From Skermanella stibiiresistens SB22 (lineage in GTDB: Bacteria > Pseudomonadota > Alphaproteobacteria > Azospirillales > Azospirillaceae), in NCBI RefSeq assembly GCF_000576635.1, contig NZ_AVFL01000020.1, positions 62,001 to 126,000 of the forward strand: DNA of 64,000 nucleotides, written 5' to 3'. Made by a program: the position numbers and the translations under genes. The stretch's first letter is position 1, and every line of letters starts with the position of its first letter. Under the pieces are notes generated by a model, which had not been told where the DNA came from, ran no database searches, and was given only the letters and a program-made list of their open reading frames with translations. Below are positions 1 through 8,719 of this stretch, in pieces.

Positions 1-142
1 GATCCTTGGCGAGCATCGGGTTGTAGGTGCCGATCTTCTCGATGAAGCGGCCATCGCGCGGGCTGCGCGCGTCGGTGACGACGATTGCGTAGAACGGGCG
101 CTTCTTGGCGCCACCGCGGGTCAGACGAATCTTCAAGGACAT
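1..142 (-). CDS. rpsP: 30S ribosomal protein S16 (partial, N-terminal part)
   Basis: Small-subunit ribosomal protein S16. The visible N-terminus reads [18 protein letters not shown], followed by the S16 segment [19 protein letters not shown]. Only about 47 codons lie inside the window; the gene runs off the left edge. The ATG is at 140-142. It lies 73 bases downstream of ffh on the same strand, the usual ffh-rpsP order of alphaproteobacteria, where rimM, trmD and rplS normally follow beyond the edge. Confidence 0.95.
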   Translation of the reverse strand, partial: MSLKIRLTRGGAKKRPFYAIVVTDARSPRDGRFIEKIGTYNPMLAKD

Positions 143-215
143 TGCGAAACTACTCTCTTCACTCTGGTTGACGGTATGTATCAGGCGAAACTGGAGGGGC
201 CGCGGGCGGCTGGGT

Positions 216-1580
216 TCATGGGAAACCCTTGCCCTTCGGCAGAAGACCGGCCAGACCTTGGCGCATGAAGCCCTTCTGACCCATCTTCTTGACCTTTTTC
301 ATCATGGTCTGCATGTCCTGGAACTGCTTGAGCAGCCGATTGACATCCTGGACCTGCACGCCCGAACCCAAGGCGATGCGGCGCTTGCGCGACGCCTTGA
401 TGATATCGGGATTACGACGCTCGGCCTTGGTCATGGACGAGATGATGGCTTCCTGCTTCTTCAGGATGCCCTCGTCGATGTTGGCGTCCTTGAGCTGATT
501 CTTGATCTTGCCGATGCCGGGCAACATGCCGAGCATCCCCCCCATGCCGCCCATCTTGCGGATCTGCTTGAGCTGGTTCGCCATGTCGTCGAGGTCGAAG
601 GTGCCCTTCTCCATCTTCTTGGCGAGCTTCTCGGCCTCCGCCTTGTCGATGTTCTCGGCGGCCTTCTCGACCAGGCTGACGACGTCGCCCATGCCCAGGA
701 TGCGGCCGGCGATGCGATCGGGGTGGAACGCCTCCAGCGCGTCGACCTTCTCGCCGACACCCAGCAGCTTGATCGGCTTGCCGGTGATCTGGCGCATCGA
801 CAGCGCGGCGCCGCCGCGCGCGTCACCGTCGATCCGGGTCATCACGATGCCGGTGATGCCGACGCGGTCCTGGAAGTTGGTGGCGACCGTCACCGCGTCC
901 TGGCCGGTCATGGCGTCCACGACCAGCAGCGTCTCGACCGGCTTGGTGGCGTCGCGGACGGCCGCGACCTCCGCCATCAGCTCGTCGTCGATCGCCAGCC
1001 GGCCGGCGGTGTCGAGCATGACGACGTCGAAGCCTTCCTGCCGCCCCATCTGCATGGCGCGCTTGGCGATCTCGACCGGCTGCTGGCCGGGGATGATCGG
1101 CAGGGTGGCGACCTGGACCTGCTCGCCCAGGATCTTCAGCTGTTCCTGAGCGGCGGGGCGGCGCGTGTCCAGTGACGCCATCAGGATCTTCTTGCGCTCC
1201 CGCGTCTTCAGGCGGAGCGCGATCTTGGCGGTGCTGGTGGTTTTCCCCGAGCCCTGGAGGCCGACCATCAGGATCGGCACGGGGGCGGCGGCTTCGAGGT
1301 TGATCCCCTCGCTGGCCGAACCCAGCATCTCGACCAAGTGGTCGTGGACGATCTTGACGACCATCTGACCCGGCGTGATCGAACGCAGGACCTCCTGGCC
1401 GACCGCCTTCTCCTTGACGCCGGCGATGAACTGCTTGACGACGGGCAAGGCCACGTCGGCTTCCAGCAAGGCGATACGCACCTCGCGAAGCGCCGCGCCG
1501 ACATCCTCCTCACTCAGCGCGCCACGCCGCGTGAGACGATCGAAGATGTCTCCCAGCCGTCCGGTCAGCCCTTCAAACAT
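216..1580 (-). CDS. ffh: Signal recognition particle protein Ffh
   Basis: GTPase that binds 4.5S RNA and signal sequences and delivers ribosomes to FtsY at the inner membrane. The 454 residues are normal for the family. An N-domain (residues 1-90) is followed by a G-domain with GLQGSGKTT near 107-115, DTAGR near 190 and [10 protein letters not shown] near 248. The methionine-rich M-domain follows, with [12 protein letters not shown] and a basic C-terminal tail. rpsP follows on the same strand after 73 bases, so co-transcription is likely. No lesion is seen. Confidence 0.97.
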   Translation of the reverse strand: MFEGLTGRLGDIFDRLTRRGALSEEDVGAALREVRIALLEADVALPVVKQFIAGVKEKAVGQEVLRSITPGQMVVKIVHDHLVEMLGSASEGINLEAAAPVPILMVGLQGSGKTTSTAKIALRLKTRERKKILMASLDTRRPAAQEQLKILGEQVQVATLPIIPGQQPVEIAKRAMQMGRQEGFDVVMLDTAGRLAIDDELMAEVAAVRDATKPVETLLVVDAMTGQDAVTVATNFQDRVGITGIVMTRIDGDARGGAALSMRQITGKPIKLLGVGEKVDALEAFHPDRIAGRILGMGDVVSLVEKAAENIDKAEAEKLAKKMEKGTFDLDDMANQLKQIRKMGGMGGMLGMLPGIGKIKNQLKDANIDEGILKKQEAIISSMTKAERRNPDIIKASRKRRIALGSGVQVQDVNRLLKQFQDMQTMMKKVKKMGQKGFMRQGLAGLLPKGKGFP

Positions 1581-1877
1581 GCGTCACTCGGTCATGGTTC
1601 GCGAAAGTCGAATGCCCGTCCCATGCGATGCCGTGCGCCCAAACGAAATCGCGCCAGTGCGCGAAACTCGCGGACCGGCGGGCACCCTCAGGCGCGACAG
1701 GCAGCTCATGGGATTGAGCGAGCCGCGAAACTAGGGGAGCAACGCGGCGCTGTCAACATGTTGAAACGTCGGAAGCCGAAACGCCGGGGTTCGATGACAT
1801 GCTGGCGGCTTCGTAATTCCGTGGTGTGGCCACGCCAGTTCAGGCCAGGGAGTTCCAGGCAATACCAACAGGCACCA

Positions 1878-1898
1878 TTATCAACCGTGAGTTGATAA
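1878..1898. promoter_or_regulatory. Perfect 8-bp inverted repeat, operator-like
   Basis: TTATCAAC and GTTGATAA are separated by CGTGA. The repeat is AT-rich inside a GC-rich gap (1581-2200) and sits about 110 bases before a possible short ORF at 2010. It could be an operator for a regulator or part of a promoter. No specific regulator is recognised. Confidence 0.35.
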
Positions 1899-1955
1899 CA
1901 AGACCATGAGCACAAATTCTCTGGTGTGCTTCGACGGCATTTTCTATTTAGGAGA

Positions 1956-1993
1956 GGCGGACAGCGGCCGGGACTGGCCCGGCCGCCTCCGCC
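1956..1993 (+). promoter_or_regulatory. Strong GC-rich stem-loop upstream of short ORF
   Basis: An inner 9-bp stem GCGGCCGGG/CCCGGCCGC (loop ACTGG) is extended by an outer 6-bp stem GGCGGA/TCCGCC across a small internal bulge. It ends 16 bases before the ATG of the 2010 ORF and just before its GAGGGAG Shine-Dalgarno-like sequence. In an RNA it would be very stable and could control translation or act as a terminator, but there is no T-run. Confidence 0.4.
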
Positions 1994-2009
1994 ACGAGGG
2001 AGTGGAACG

Positions 2010-2087
2010 ATGCGTAAACATCGGTTCTCTCTCCGGGTCTGGTTCCAGGCGTTCGGGGTCAAGGCCCTGATCACCCTGCGTTTCTAG
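2010..2087 (+). CDS. Possible 25-residue small protein or leader peptide
   Basis: This short ORF starts MRKHRFSLRVWFQAF, is rich in Arg and hydrophobic residues, and ends ITLRF. A good ribosome-binding site (GAGGGAG, about 7 bases before the ATG) precedes it. It lies in the otherwise gene-free stretch 1581-2200 between ffh and the toxin gene, framed by a stem-loop on each side. I do not recognise the peptide and cannot tell a small protein from a leader peptide or chance. The remaining gap contains no other convincing gene; the part next to 1580 should hold the ffh promoter. Confidence 0.35.
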   Translation: MRKHRFSLRVWFQAFGVKALITLRF

Positions 2088-2098
2088 ACCGGGAGCAC

Positions 2099-2124
2099 GG
2101 CGGTGGGGCTGCAACCCCACCGCC
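2099..2124 (+). terminator. 10-bp perfect stem-loop after the short ORF
   Basis: GGCGGTGGGG pairs with CCCCACCGCC around the loop CTGCAA. It starts 11 bases after the stop codon of the 2010 ORF. No T-tract follows, so this is a stem-loop of terminator shape rather than a textbook intrinsic terminator. Confidence 0.4.
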
Positions 2125-2200
2125 TACCCTCCAAAGATAGTCCAGACCCGAAATCCCTTCAATGCTGAACTGGCGCGGTGCCGATTGAGACGACGGGAAG

Positions 2201-2572
2201 TCAGTGGGACAACCCGTACGGCATACGCACGCTAGGATCATCCACCGGAAAATCCTTCGAGTTCCTGGTCACCAGGAGCATGCCGTTAACCTGGGCGGAG
2301 GCCCAGATCACCGCGTCCGGTAGTTTAACGCGTCTATCACGACGCAAAACGACCGCTCGTTCAGCGACGCGCGCGTCTAGTCCAATCACTTCAAAACCGT
2401 CGAGAAACGCGCGGGTAGGCGTCTCCAATCTTCCTTCGGTTCCCACCATCACCTCCATCCAGGTGATGATGCTGATGGCCCGCTCCTCGTAACGGTTCAG
2501 TTCGTCGCGGGCCTGCGAGATCGCGTTGAGATAGTCGATCAAGATGGTGGTTTCGAACAGCGCCTTCACCAT
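2201..2572 (-). CDS. vapC: PIN-domain toxin of a VapBC-type system
   Basis: Probable ribonuclease toxin, 123 residues, a normal VapC length. Acidic PIN-domain positions can be followed as E7 (FETTILIDYL), E40 (WMEVMVG), D86 (LPDAVIWA) and D107 (TRNSKDF). The first metal-binding position is usually Asp (DTN...); here it is Glu, which may weaken or alter activity. The start has GGAGA just upstream, and the gene is 17 bases downstream of a ribbon-helix-helix antitoxin gene, which supports the pair. The RNA target cannot be inferred. Confidence 0.85.
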   Translation of the reverse strand: MVKALFETTILIDYLNAISQARDELNRYEERAISIITWMEVMVGTEGRLETPTRAFLDGFEVIGLDARVAERAVVLRRDRRVKLPDAVIWASAQVNGMLLVTRNSKDFPVDDPSVRMPYGLSH

Positions 2573-2589
2573 TCTCCACGTATCCGCTC

Positions 2590-2781
2590 CTAATATGCCA
2601 ATCCATCCATTTTCCGGTCACCCCAAAGACCGAACGCATCGTGTTGATCATTGACGCGGTGCTTCTTTAGATACTCTTCGATGGCCTCCCTGATGACCGC
2701 AGCCCGCGATCGCTTATCCTTTCGAGCCAAATCATCGAGCGCCTGAACCTGCGTCTCACCAAGATCGACCAACGTACGCAT
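2590..2781 (-). CDS. vapB: Ribbon-helix-helix antitoxin of the VapBC-type pair
   Basis: The 63-residue protein begins MRTLVDLGETQVQALDDLA, a CopG/RHH fold, followed by the helical segment RSRAAVIREAIEEYLKKH. The tail after residue 40 would be the toxin-neutralising part. A longer reading frame extends upstream to 2907, but the ATG at 2781 has GGAG nine bases before it and starts exactly at the RHH domain. It precedes the toxin and probably represses the operon as a toxin-antitoxin complex. Confidence 0.85.
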   Translation of the reverse strand: MRTLVDLGETQVQALDDLARKDKRSRAAVIREAIEEYLKKHRVNDQHDAFGLWGDRKMDGLAY

Positions 2782-2911
2782 TGAAACGCTCCGATGTCCG
2801 ATATCAAGATAACGTATCACCCTGAGGCGTCCGACTGTAGAGCGATCCGCGCGAACGCCATCAATATCGGGTAGTCGCACATTCCCGTGCCGCTGATCGA
2901 TCAACACCCCC

Positions 2912-3820
2912 TCACCCGCCGGCCGGCTTCCGCCATACGCTGATCAGCAGGTCCAGGAAGCGTTCCGTCGCGGGTGACAGGGTGCCGCCGCGGCGGCGGA
3001 CGATGCCGATGGTGCGGGACACCTCAGGATTGTGGATCGGGCGGCTGACCAGGAAGGGATGATCGGCCTGGGGAGTCGCCAGCTTGGGCAGTACGGCGAT
3101 ACCGAGCCCCGCTTCGACCAGCCCCAGCGATGTGGACAGGTGGGTCACCTCGTAGAACCAGCGCAGCTTCAGGTTGGCGCGCGCCAAGGCCGCGTCCAGC
3201 AGGGTCCGGTTGCCGCTGGAGCGGTGGACCGTGATCAGGTGATAGGGTTCCAGATCGGTCCAGGCGATCTCGTCCAACTTGGCCAACGGATGCTCCTTGC
3301 GGGCGGCCAGCACAAAGGGGTCGTCCAGCAGCGGCTCGAAGGTCAGATCCGGATCGGACGTTCCCATCAGGTTGATGCCGAACTCGACCTCGCCACGCGC
3401 CACCGCCTGGAGGCCGTCATTGGCGGTCAGGTCCAGGATGCGGAACCGGATGTTGGGGAAACGCTCGTTGTACTGCTTTACCACGATCGGCAGGAAGTAG
3501 AACGCCGCCGTCGGGATGCAGGCCATGGTGATCAAGCCCGCCCGTTGGGCGCCGATGTCGCGTACCGCGAAGAGCGAGCCGTCGAACTCCTCCAGCATGC
3601 GCCGGACCAGCGGCAGCAACTCGCGCCCGACCGCCGTGGTCGAGACGTGGCGTGTCGTCCGTTCCAGCAGGGGCGCTCCGATGGCGCCCTCCAGCTTTTG
3701 GATGCGGCGGCTGAGGGCGGGCTGCGACAGGTTCAGCGCGTCTGCGGCCCGGTGGAAGCTCTCCAGTTCGACCACGGACAGGAAGGCCCGAAGGTCCAGG
3801 ATCTCACAATTGATGTTCAA
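2912..3820 (-). CDS. LysR-family transcriptional regulator
   Basis: A 302-residue regulator with an N-terminal winged helix-turn-helix (AADALNLSQPALSRRIQKLE, about residues 24-43) and a LysR effector-binding domain. The start is a TTG at 3818-3820, because a stop lies just upstream in frame; AGGGAA precedes it. It is divergent from the PrpF/GalD-type isomerase at 3938 with 117 bases between, which holds AT-rich sequence suitable for T-N11-A LysR boxes. This arrangement resembles gallate (galR-galD) and other aromatic or tricarboxylate loci, so it probably activates the divergent genes. The ligand is unknown. Confidence 0.9.
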   Translation of the reverse strand: MNINCEILDLRAFLSVVELESFHRAADALNLSQPALSRRIQKLEGAIGAPLLERTTRHVSTTAVGRELLPLVRRMLEEFDGSLFAVRDIGAQRAGLITMACIPTAAFYFLPIVVKQYNERFPNIRFRILDLTANDGLQAVARGEVEFGINLMGTSDPDLTFEPLLDDPFVLAARKEHPLAKLDEIAWTDLEPYHLITVHRSSGNRTLLDAALARANLKLRWFYEVTHLSTSLGLVEAGLGIAVLPKLATPQADHPFLVSRPIHNPEVSRTIGIVRRRGGTLSPATERFLDLLISVWRKPAGG

Positions 3821-3937
3821 AACGCATCATTCCCTTTGGATTTTGCATTTAACAGAATAAAGCTTTGATGAGATAACCGCAACCGAGAGCAGGAGTGATC
3901 CACTCCACGCATCAATCGTCAAGCGGGCTGTCTGCCA

Positions 3938-5020
3938 ATGAACGACCTCATGCGAATTCCATGCGTGCTAATGCGGGGAGGCACGTCGCGCGGACCCTTC
4001 TTCCTGGCGTCCGATCTGCCGGCCGATCCAGCCGAGAGGGACAGGATCCTGCTGTCGGTCATGGGCTCCGGCCATCCCCTCCAGATCGACGGCATCGGCG
4101 GCGGCAACCCCGTCACCAGCAAGGTCGCGATCATCGGTCCGTCGAGCGTTCCGGGCGCCGACATCGACTACCTGTTCGCGCAAGTCCGGATCGATCAGCG
4201 GCTGGTCGACACCTCGCCCAACTGCGGCAACATGCTGGCCGCCGTCGGGCCCTTCTCGATCGAGGCGGGGTTGGTGCCGGTCGAGGGCGCCGAAACCCAT
4301 GTCCGCATCCACAACGTCAACACGGGCAAGCTGATCGAGGCGCGCGTGCCGACCCCGGCCGGCGCCGTGGCCTATCTGGGCGACGCCTCGATCGACGGCG
4401 TGCCGGGCTTGGCGGCCCCGATCGCGCTGACCTTCGTCGACGCCGCCGGCGCCAAGACCGGCAAGCTGCTGCCGACCGGCTCGCCCCGCGACATCGTCAA
4501 GGGCATCCCGATCACCTGCATCGACTGCGCCATTCCGATGGTGCTGATGCGCGCCTCCGACCTGGGGATCGCCGGCGACGAACCGGCCGCCGACCTCAAC
4601 GCCGACGCCGCCCTGCTGCGCCGGATCGAGGCGGTCCGGCTGGAGGCGGGCAAGCTGATGGGCATGGGCGACGTGCGGGACAAGGTGATCCCGAAGCCGG
4701 TGCTGCTTAGCCGGGGGCTTGCCGAAGGCACGCTCACCGTGCGTTATTTCATGCCACATGAGTGCCATCCGGCGCTCGCCACGACCGGCGCGGTCGGCAT
4801 CGCCACCGCCTGCATAACCGAGGGGACCGTCGCCGCGGACTTGGCTCCGAGGCTTCGGGCACCCGCCCGCATCGGGATCGAGCATCCCAGCGGACGCCTC
4901 GACGTCGACCTCATGGATCGCGACGGAACTCCGGTGGCGGGCATCGTCCGCACCGCCCGCCGGCTGTTCGAGGGATTCGTCTTCGCCAAGCCAGCCAAGG
5001 GTTTCGATCAGGCGGCCTGA
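3938..5020 (+). CDS. PrpF/GalD-family isomerase (4-oxalomesaconate tautomerase-like)
   Basis: The 360-residue protein begins with the PrpF signature RIPCVLMRGGTSRGPFF and has GIGGGNPVTSKVAI near residue 54. The family moves double bonds in unsaturated tricarboxylates: 4-oxalomesaconate in gallate/protocatechuate 4,5-cleavage (GalD) or 2-methylaconitate (PrpF). The length fits GalD better than PrpF (about 390 residues), and no methylcitrate genes lie beside it. The divergent LysR gene and the downstream ABC importer suggest a catabolic uptake module. An alternative start is the Met at 3950. The exact substrate is not resolved. Confidence 0.8.
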   Translation: MNDLMRIPCVLMRGGTSRGPFFLASDLPADPAERDRILLSVMGSGHPLQIDGIGGGNPVTSKVAIIGPSSVPGADIDYLFAQVRIDQRLVDTSPNCGNMLAAVGPFSIEAGLVPVEGAETHVRIHNVNTGKLIEARVPTPAGAVAYLGDASIDGVPGLAAPIALTFVDAAGAKTGKLLPTGSPRDIVKGIPITCIDCAIPMVLMRASDLGIAGDEPAADLNADAALLRRIEAVRLEAGKLMGMGDVRDKVIPKPVLLSRGLAEGTLTVRYFMPHECHPALATTGAVGIATACITEGTVAADLAPRLRAPARIGIEHPSGRLDVDLMDRDGTPVAGIVRTARRLFEGFVFAKPAKGFDQAA

Positions 5021-5121
5021 AGACAAGTTTAAGGTTTCAAGGAAGCGGGGCCCGGATATCGGGCCGGATCACATGGACAACGCGGCCAACCGAGCCGTGT
5101 CGATAGGGAGAACATCCAGAA

Positions 5122-6135
5122 ATGCGTAATTTCGCTTTGGCCGTCACGGTCGCCGCGGCGCTCGCGGGCTCGCTGACCGGGGCCGCCCATGCCCAATCCG
5201 TACGGATCAGCGTCGGCTCCTATAATCTGAACAACCTGCCCTTCCCGGTCGCCGAGGGTCTCGGCCTCTATAAGGAGCAGGGCCTGGACGTCACGACCGA
5301 GAACTTCGCCTCCGGTGGCTCCAAGGTGCTCCAGGCGCTGGTCGCCGGCTCGACCGACATCGCGGTGGGCTTCTACGACCACACCATCCAGATGCAGTCG
5401 CAGCGGAAGGACGTCGTCGGCATCGTCCAGCTGGCGCGCAATTCCGGACTGGTGCTGGCGGGCGGTCCCAACTCCACCTTCGATCCGGCCAAGCCGGAGA
5501 CGATCAAGGGCGCCAAGATCGGCATCACGGCCCCCGGCTCCTCGTCGGACTTCTTCGTGCGCTATTACCTGGACCGGCACGGCCTGTCCCAGGACAGCGT
5601 CTCGCTGATCGGCGTCGGTTCGGGCGCCGCCGCCGTCGCGGCGCTGGAGCAGGGCAAGATCGACCTGCTGGTCAACTACGACCCCGCCGCCACCTTCATC
5701 GAGGCCAAGGGCGTCGGCAAGATCCTGATCGACGCCCGCGACGACGCCGGCGCCAAGGAAGTCTACGGCGGCATCTATCCGACCTCCGTCCTCTACGCCA
5801 CGGCCTCCTACATCAAGGAGAACCCCGAGACGATCCAGAAGGTGGTGGACGCCACCGTCAAGGCGCTGGAGTGGATGCGCGACCACAGCGCCGAGGAGAT
5901 CGTCGCCCAACTGCCGGAAGCCTTCATCTCCGGCGACCGCGAGACCTACATCAAGGCGGTCGAGAACGCCCGGCCGATCTTCTCCGCCGACGGCCGCTTC
6001 AGCGAGACCGACGTCAAGACGCCGCTGGAGGTGCTGCGCTCGTTCAACGACAAGGTCGCCGCGACCAAGATCGACCTGTCCAAGACCTACACCAACAGCT
6101 TCGTGGACAAGGCTCCGCGAACCGCGTCGAACTGA
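5122..6135 (+). CDS. ABC importer substrate-binding protein, NMT1/SsuA type
   Basis: Periplasmic binding protein of 337 residues. The signal peptide runs to about residue 24 (cleavage after AAHA). The body shows features of the nitrate/sulfonate/thiamine-precursor class: an N-terminal beta strand RISVGSYNLNNLPFPVAEG and GLYKEQGLDV. AGAACATCC precedes the ATG. It is followed after 12 bases by its ATPase and then the permease. The ligand is not evident; linkage to a GalD-like isomerase makes an organic acid possible, but members also bind sulfonates and pyrimidines. Confidence 0.88.
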   Translation: MRNFALAVTVAAALAGSLTGAAHAQSVRISVGSYNLNNLPFPVAEGLGLYKEQGLDVTTENFASGGSKVLQALVAGSTDIAVGFYDHTIQMQSQRKDVVGIVQLARNSGLVLAGGPNSTFDPAKPETIKGAKIGITAPGSSSDFFVRYYLDRHGLSQDSVSLIGVGSGAAAVAALEQGKIDLLVNYDPAATFIEAKGVGKILIDARDDAGAKEVYGGIYPTSVLYATASYIKENPETIQKVVDATVKALEWMRDHSAEEIVAQLPEAFISGDRETYIKAVENARPIFSADGRFSETDVKTPLEVLRSFNDKVAATKIDLSKTYTNSFVDKAPRTASN

Positions 6136-6147
6136 GGGGGCACCAGC

Positions 6148-6999
6148 ATGTCAGCAGCAGTCGTGCGGGCGGTCCCGCAGCCTCCCATGCCGGCGAGCCC
6201 CCAGGCGCAGCCGTCACAGGCCAAATCCATGGTGTCGGTCGACAACGTCACCATGGCGTTCGGCTCCTTCGTCGCCGTGCAGGACGTCAACCTGACGATC
6301 AAGGATGGCGAGTTCGTCTCGATCGTCGGACCGACCGGATGCGGCAAGAGCACCATCCTCAACGCCATCGCGGGCTTGCTCCAGCCAGCTTCCGGGTCGA
6401 TCACGATCGACGCCAAACCGGTCAAGGGCATTCAGGGCAACATCGGTTACCTGTTCCAGCAGGACGCCCTGCTGCCCTGGAAGACCGCGATCGAGAATAC
6501 CGAGCTGGGCCTGATGTTCCGCCGCGAGCCGGCCGGTGTCCGCCGCGAGAAGGCGATGGCCTGGCTGGCCAAGGTTGGCTTGCGCGGCTTCGAGCACCGC
6601 TATCCGCACCAGCTCTCCGGCGGCCAGCGGAAGCGCGTTCAGATGGCCCAGGCCCTGATCACCGAGCCGCAGGTGATCCTGATGGACGAGCCGTTCTCCG
6701 CGCTGGACATCCACACCCGCCACCTGATGCAGAACGAGTTGCTGCGCCTGTGGCAGGAGGATCGCCGCGCCGTCGTCATGATCACCCACGACCTGGAGGA
6801 GGCGATCGCCCTGGGCGACCGCGTCGTGATCCTCTCCGCCGGTCCACGCAGCCACATCATCGAGAGTTTCGACGTGGATCTGTCGCGGCCGCGCGACGTG
6901 GCCGAGATCAAGCTCGACCCGCATTTCATGGACCTGTACCGCAACATCTGGGCCTCGCTGCGCGGGGAAGTGGAGAAGAGCTATGAACGCCGCGACTGA
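6148..6999 (+). CDS. ABC importer ATP-binding protein
   Basis: A 283-residue ATPase of the nitrate/sulfonate/taurine class. Walker A is GPTGCGKST (near residue 64), the signature is LSGGQRKRVQMAQAL and Walker B is VILMDEPFSALD, with H-loop MITHDLEEA. It powers the permease that overlaps its 3' end by 17 bases. The N-terminal 25 residues are Pro/Ala/Gln-rich and outside the ATPase domain, so translation might begin further in, for example at the Met near residue 28. Confidence 0.9.
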   Translation: MSAAVVRAVPQPPMPASPQAQPSQAKSMVSVDNVTMAFGSFVAVQDVNLTIKDGEFVSIVGPTGCGKSTILNAIAGLLQPASGSITIDAKPVKGIQGNIGYLFQQDALLPWKTAIENTELGLMFRREPAGVRREKAMAWLAKVGLRGFEHRYPHQLSGGQRKRVQMAQALITEPQVILMDEPFSALDIHTRHLMQNELLRLWQEDRRAVVMITHDLEEAIALGDRVVILSAGPRSHIIESFDVDLSRPRDVAEIKLDPHFMDLYRNIWASLRGEVEKSYERRD

Positions 7000-7759
7000 A
7001 CGCGCGATCCAGATCGGCATCCTCGTCGTCATCCTGGGTGGCTGGCAGATCGGCACCATGACCGGGCTGATCGACGTCTTCTTCTTCCCGGCGCCACTGG
7101 ACATCGGAACCCAGATCGCCTCGTGGGTCGCCGACACCAGCTTCTACCGACATGTCGGCATCACGCTGACCGAGACGGTGCTGGGTTACCTGATCGGTAC
7201 CGGCCTGGGCGTCGCCGCCGGCGTCTGGCTGGGACTGAGCCGCAGCGCCGCCCGCATCCTGGACCCGTTCATCAAAGGGTTGAACGCGATCCCCCGCGTC
7301 GTGCTGGCTCCCATCTTCGTGTTGTGGCTGGGCCTGGGACTATGGTCGAAGGTGGCGCTGGCGGTGACGCTGGTCTTCTTCATCACCTTCTTCAACGCGA
7401 TGCAGGGAGTGCGGGAGGTCAATCCGGTCGTGCTGTCAAACGCCCGCATCCTGGGCGCCAACCGGCGCGACCTGCTGCGCCACGTCTATTTCCCGGCGGC
7501 GGCCAGTTGGATCCTGTCCTCGCTGCGCACCTCGGTGGGCTTCGCCGTCGTCGGCGCCATCATCGGCGAGTACCTGGGATCGTCGGCCGGCCTCGGCTAT
7601 CTGATCGCCCAAGCGGAAGGCAACTTCGACGCCACTGGCGTCTTCGCCGGCATCATCATCCTGTCGATCTTCGTCCTGTTGATCGACACCGTCCTGAACG
7701 TGGTCGAGAAGCGCCTGATCACATGGCGTCCCTCGGCCGGCGAGGAACGGCCCGCGTAA
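6983..7759 (+). CDS. ABC importer permease
   Basis: Inner-membrane permease of 258 residues with about six hydrophobic segments. It belongs to the BPD_transp_1 family of nitrate/taurine systems; the EAA-like cytoplasmic loop is near ANRRDLLRHVYFPAAASW. The start overlaps the ATPase gene by 17 bases, which implies translational coupling. It is the last gene of the 3938-7759 operon and is followed by a strong terminator. Confidence 0.9.
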   Translation: MNAATERAIQIGILVVILGGWQIGTMTGLIDVFFFPAPLDIGTQIASWVADTSFYRHVGITLTETVLGYLIGTGLGVAAGVWLGLSRSAARILDPFIKGLNAIPRVVLAPIFVLWLGLGLWSKVALAVTLVFFITFFNAMQGVREVNPVVLSNARILGANRRDLLRHVYFPAAASWILSSLRTSVGFAVVGAIIGEYLGSSAGLGYLIAQAEGNFDATGVFAGIIILSIFVLLIDTVLNVVEKRLITWRPSAGEERPA

Positions 7760-7777
7760 AGGCTGGGCCATTCCACA

Positions 7778-7820
7778 AGAAAGGGGCGCGTGGGTTCACA
7801 CCCACGCGCCCCTTTCTTCT
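7778..7820 (+). terminator. Rho-independent terminator, probably bidirectional
   Basis: A 17-bp stem (AGAAAGGGGCGCGTGGG with its complement) around TTCACA is followed by a T-rich run. It lies between the end of the ABC operon (plus strand) and the end of the MBL gene (minus strand), and the A-rich left arm would provide U residues for the opposite direction. Confidence 0.9.
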
Positions 7821-7825
7821 TTCCG

Positions 7826-8719
7826 TCACCGATACGCCGATCCATCCTCGGCGCGCGCTGGGTGCTCCAGGTACTTGCCGCTTTTCGGCACCGCCACCTG
7901 ATCGAACCGCTCGGCGAGGTCGTACAACGCGGTCCGCATCTCGACACCCCGCATCGCCTCGCCGTGGCCGGTGATCACGAGATCGGGGTCGAGGGCGGCC
8001 AGCGCCGCGACCGATCGCTTCGCCTTGTCCCACTCCACCGTGTAGTAGGTCGGCGGACCATGCATCTCCGCCCGCTGGACCGCGACCGCATAGGCCGACT
8101 CCTGCCCCGTCGTGACGAAGGCGTCACCCGCGATTATGGTTCGGTCCGCCTCGCGCCAGAACGACACATGCCCGACGCTGTGGCCGGGAGTGTGGATCCA
8201 GCGCCAGCCCGGCATCCCCGGAACCGTGCCGTCCTCCGGTAGCGGCCGCAGCCGACCGCCGACATTCACGGGACCACGCGGATAGAACCGCGCCAGCGCC
8301 GCCATGGCGCCGCCACCGACCGATGGGTCACCCGGCGGATAGGACGCCCCGCCGTTCAGGTAAGGGTGTTCCAAGGGATGGGCGTAGACGGCTACGTCCC
8401 ACTCTTCCGCCAGATCCTCCAGGGCGCCGATATGGTCGAAATGCCCATGGGTCATAACGATCGCGGCGGGACGCGCGCCGACGCCGAACCGATGCTCGGC
8501 GGCCGACTTGATCATGCCCTTGGTGCCGGGGATGCCGGTGTCGATCAGCACCCACCCGCGATCACCGGAGGCCGCCGGACCGGAGTAGACGACGTTGACG
8601 ATGCCCAGCCGGCGGTAAGCGAGATCGGTTGCGATCTCGTGCGTCTTATCGCCACGCGCCGCGTCCAGTTCCGGATCGACGGCGCTGGCGTTTTGGGACA
8701 GGTGGATCTGTTCTGCCAT
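7826..8719 (-). CDS. Metallo-beta-lactamase-fold hydrolase
   Basis: A 297-residue protein with the metal-binding motif THGHFDHIG, the second His in HTPGHSVGHVSF, Asp in IIAGDAF and a C-terminal ITGHGE His. These are the ligands of a di-metal MBL-fold hydrolase. The reading frame extends upstream to 8827, but the Met at 8719 gives a normal N-terminus. Substrate unknown: glyoxalase II, lactonase and quorum-quenching enzymes share the fold. It converges with the ABC operon and is divergent from the pentapeptide gene. Confidence 0.85.
   Translation of the reverse strand: MAEQIHLSQNASAVDPELDAARGDKTHEIATDLAYRRLGIVNVVYSGPAASGDRGWVLIDTGIPGTKGMIKSAAEHRFGVGARPAAIVMTHGHFDHIGALEDLAEEWDVAVYAHPLEHPYLNGGASYPPGDPSVGGGAMAALARFYPRGPVNVGGRLRPLPEDGTVPGMPGWRWIHTPGHSVGHVSFWREADRTIIAGDAFVTTGQESAYAVAVQRAEMHGPPTYYTVEWDKAKRSVAALAALDPDLVITGHGEAMRGVEMRTALYDLAERFDQVAVPKSGKYLEHPARAEDGSAYR

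Noticed and set aside
105-1175. Long plus-strand ORF (356 codons) opposite ffh
   Set aside because: It is antisense to an unambiguous Ffh and composed of Leu/Asp/His-rich shadow sequence without any domain.
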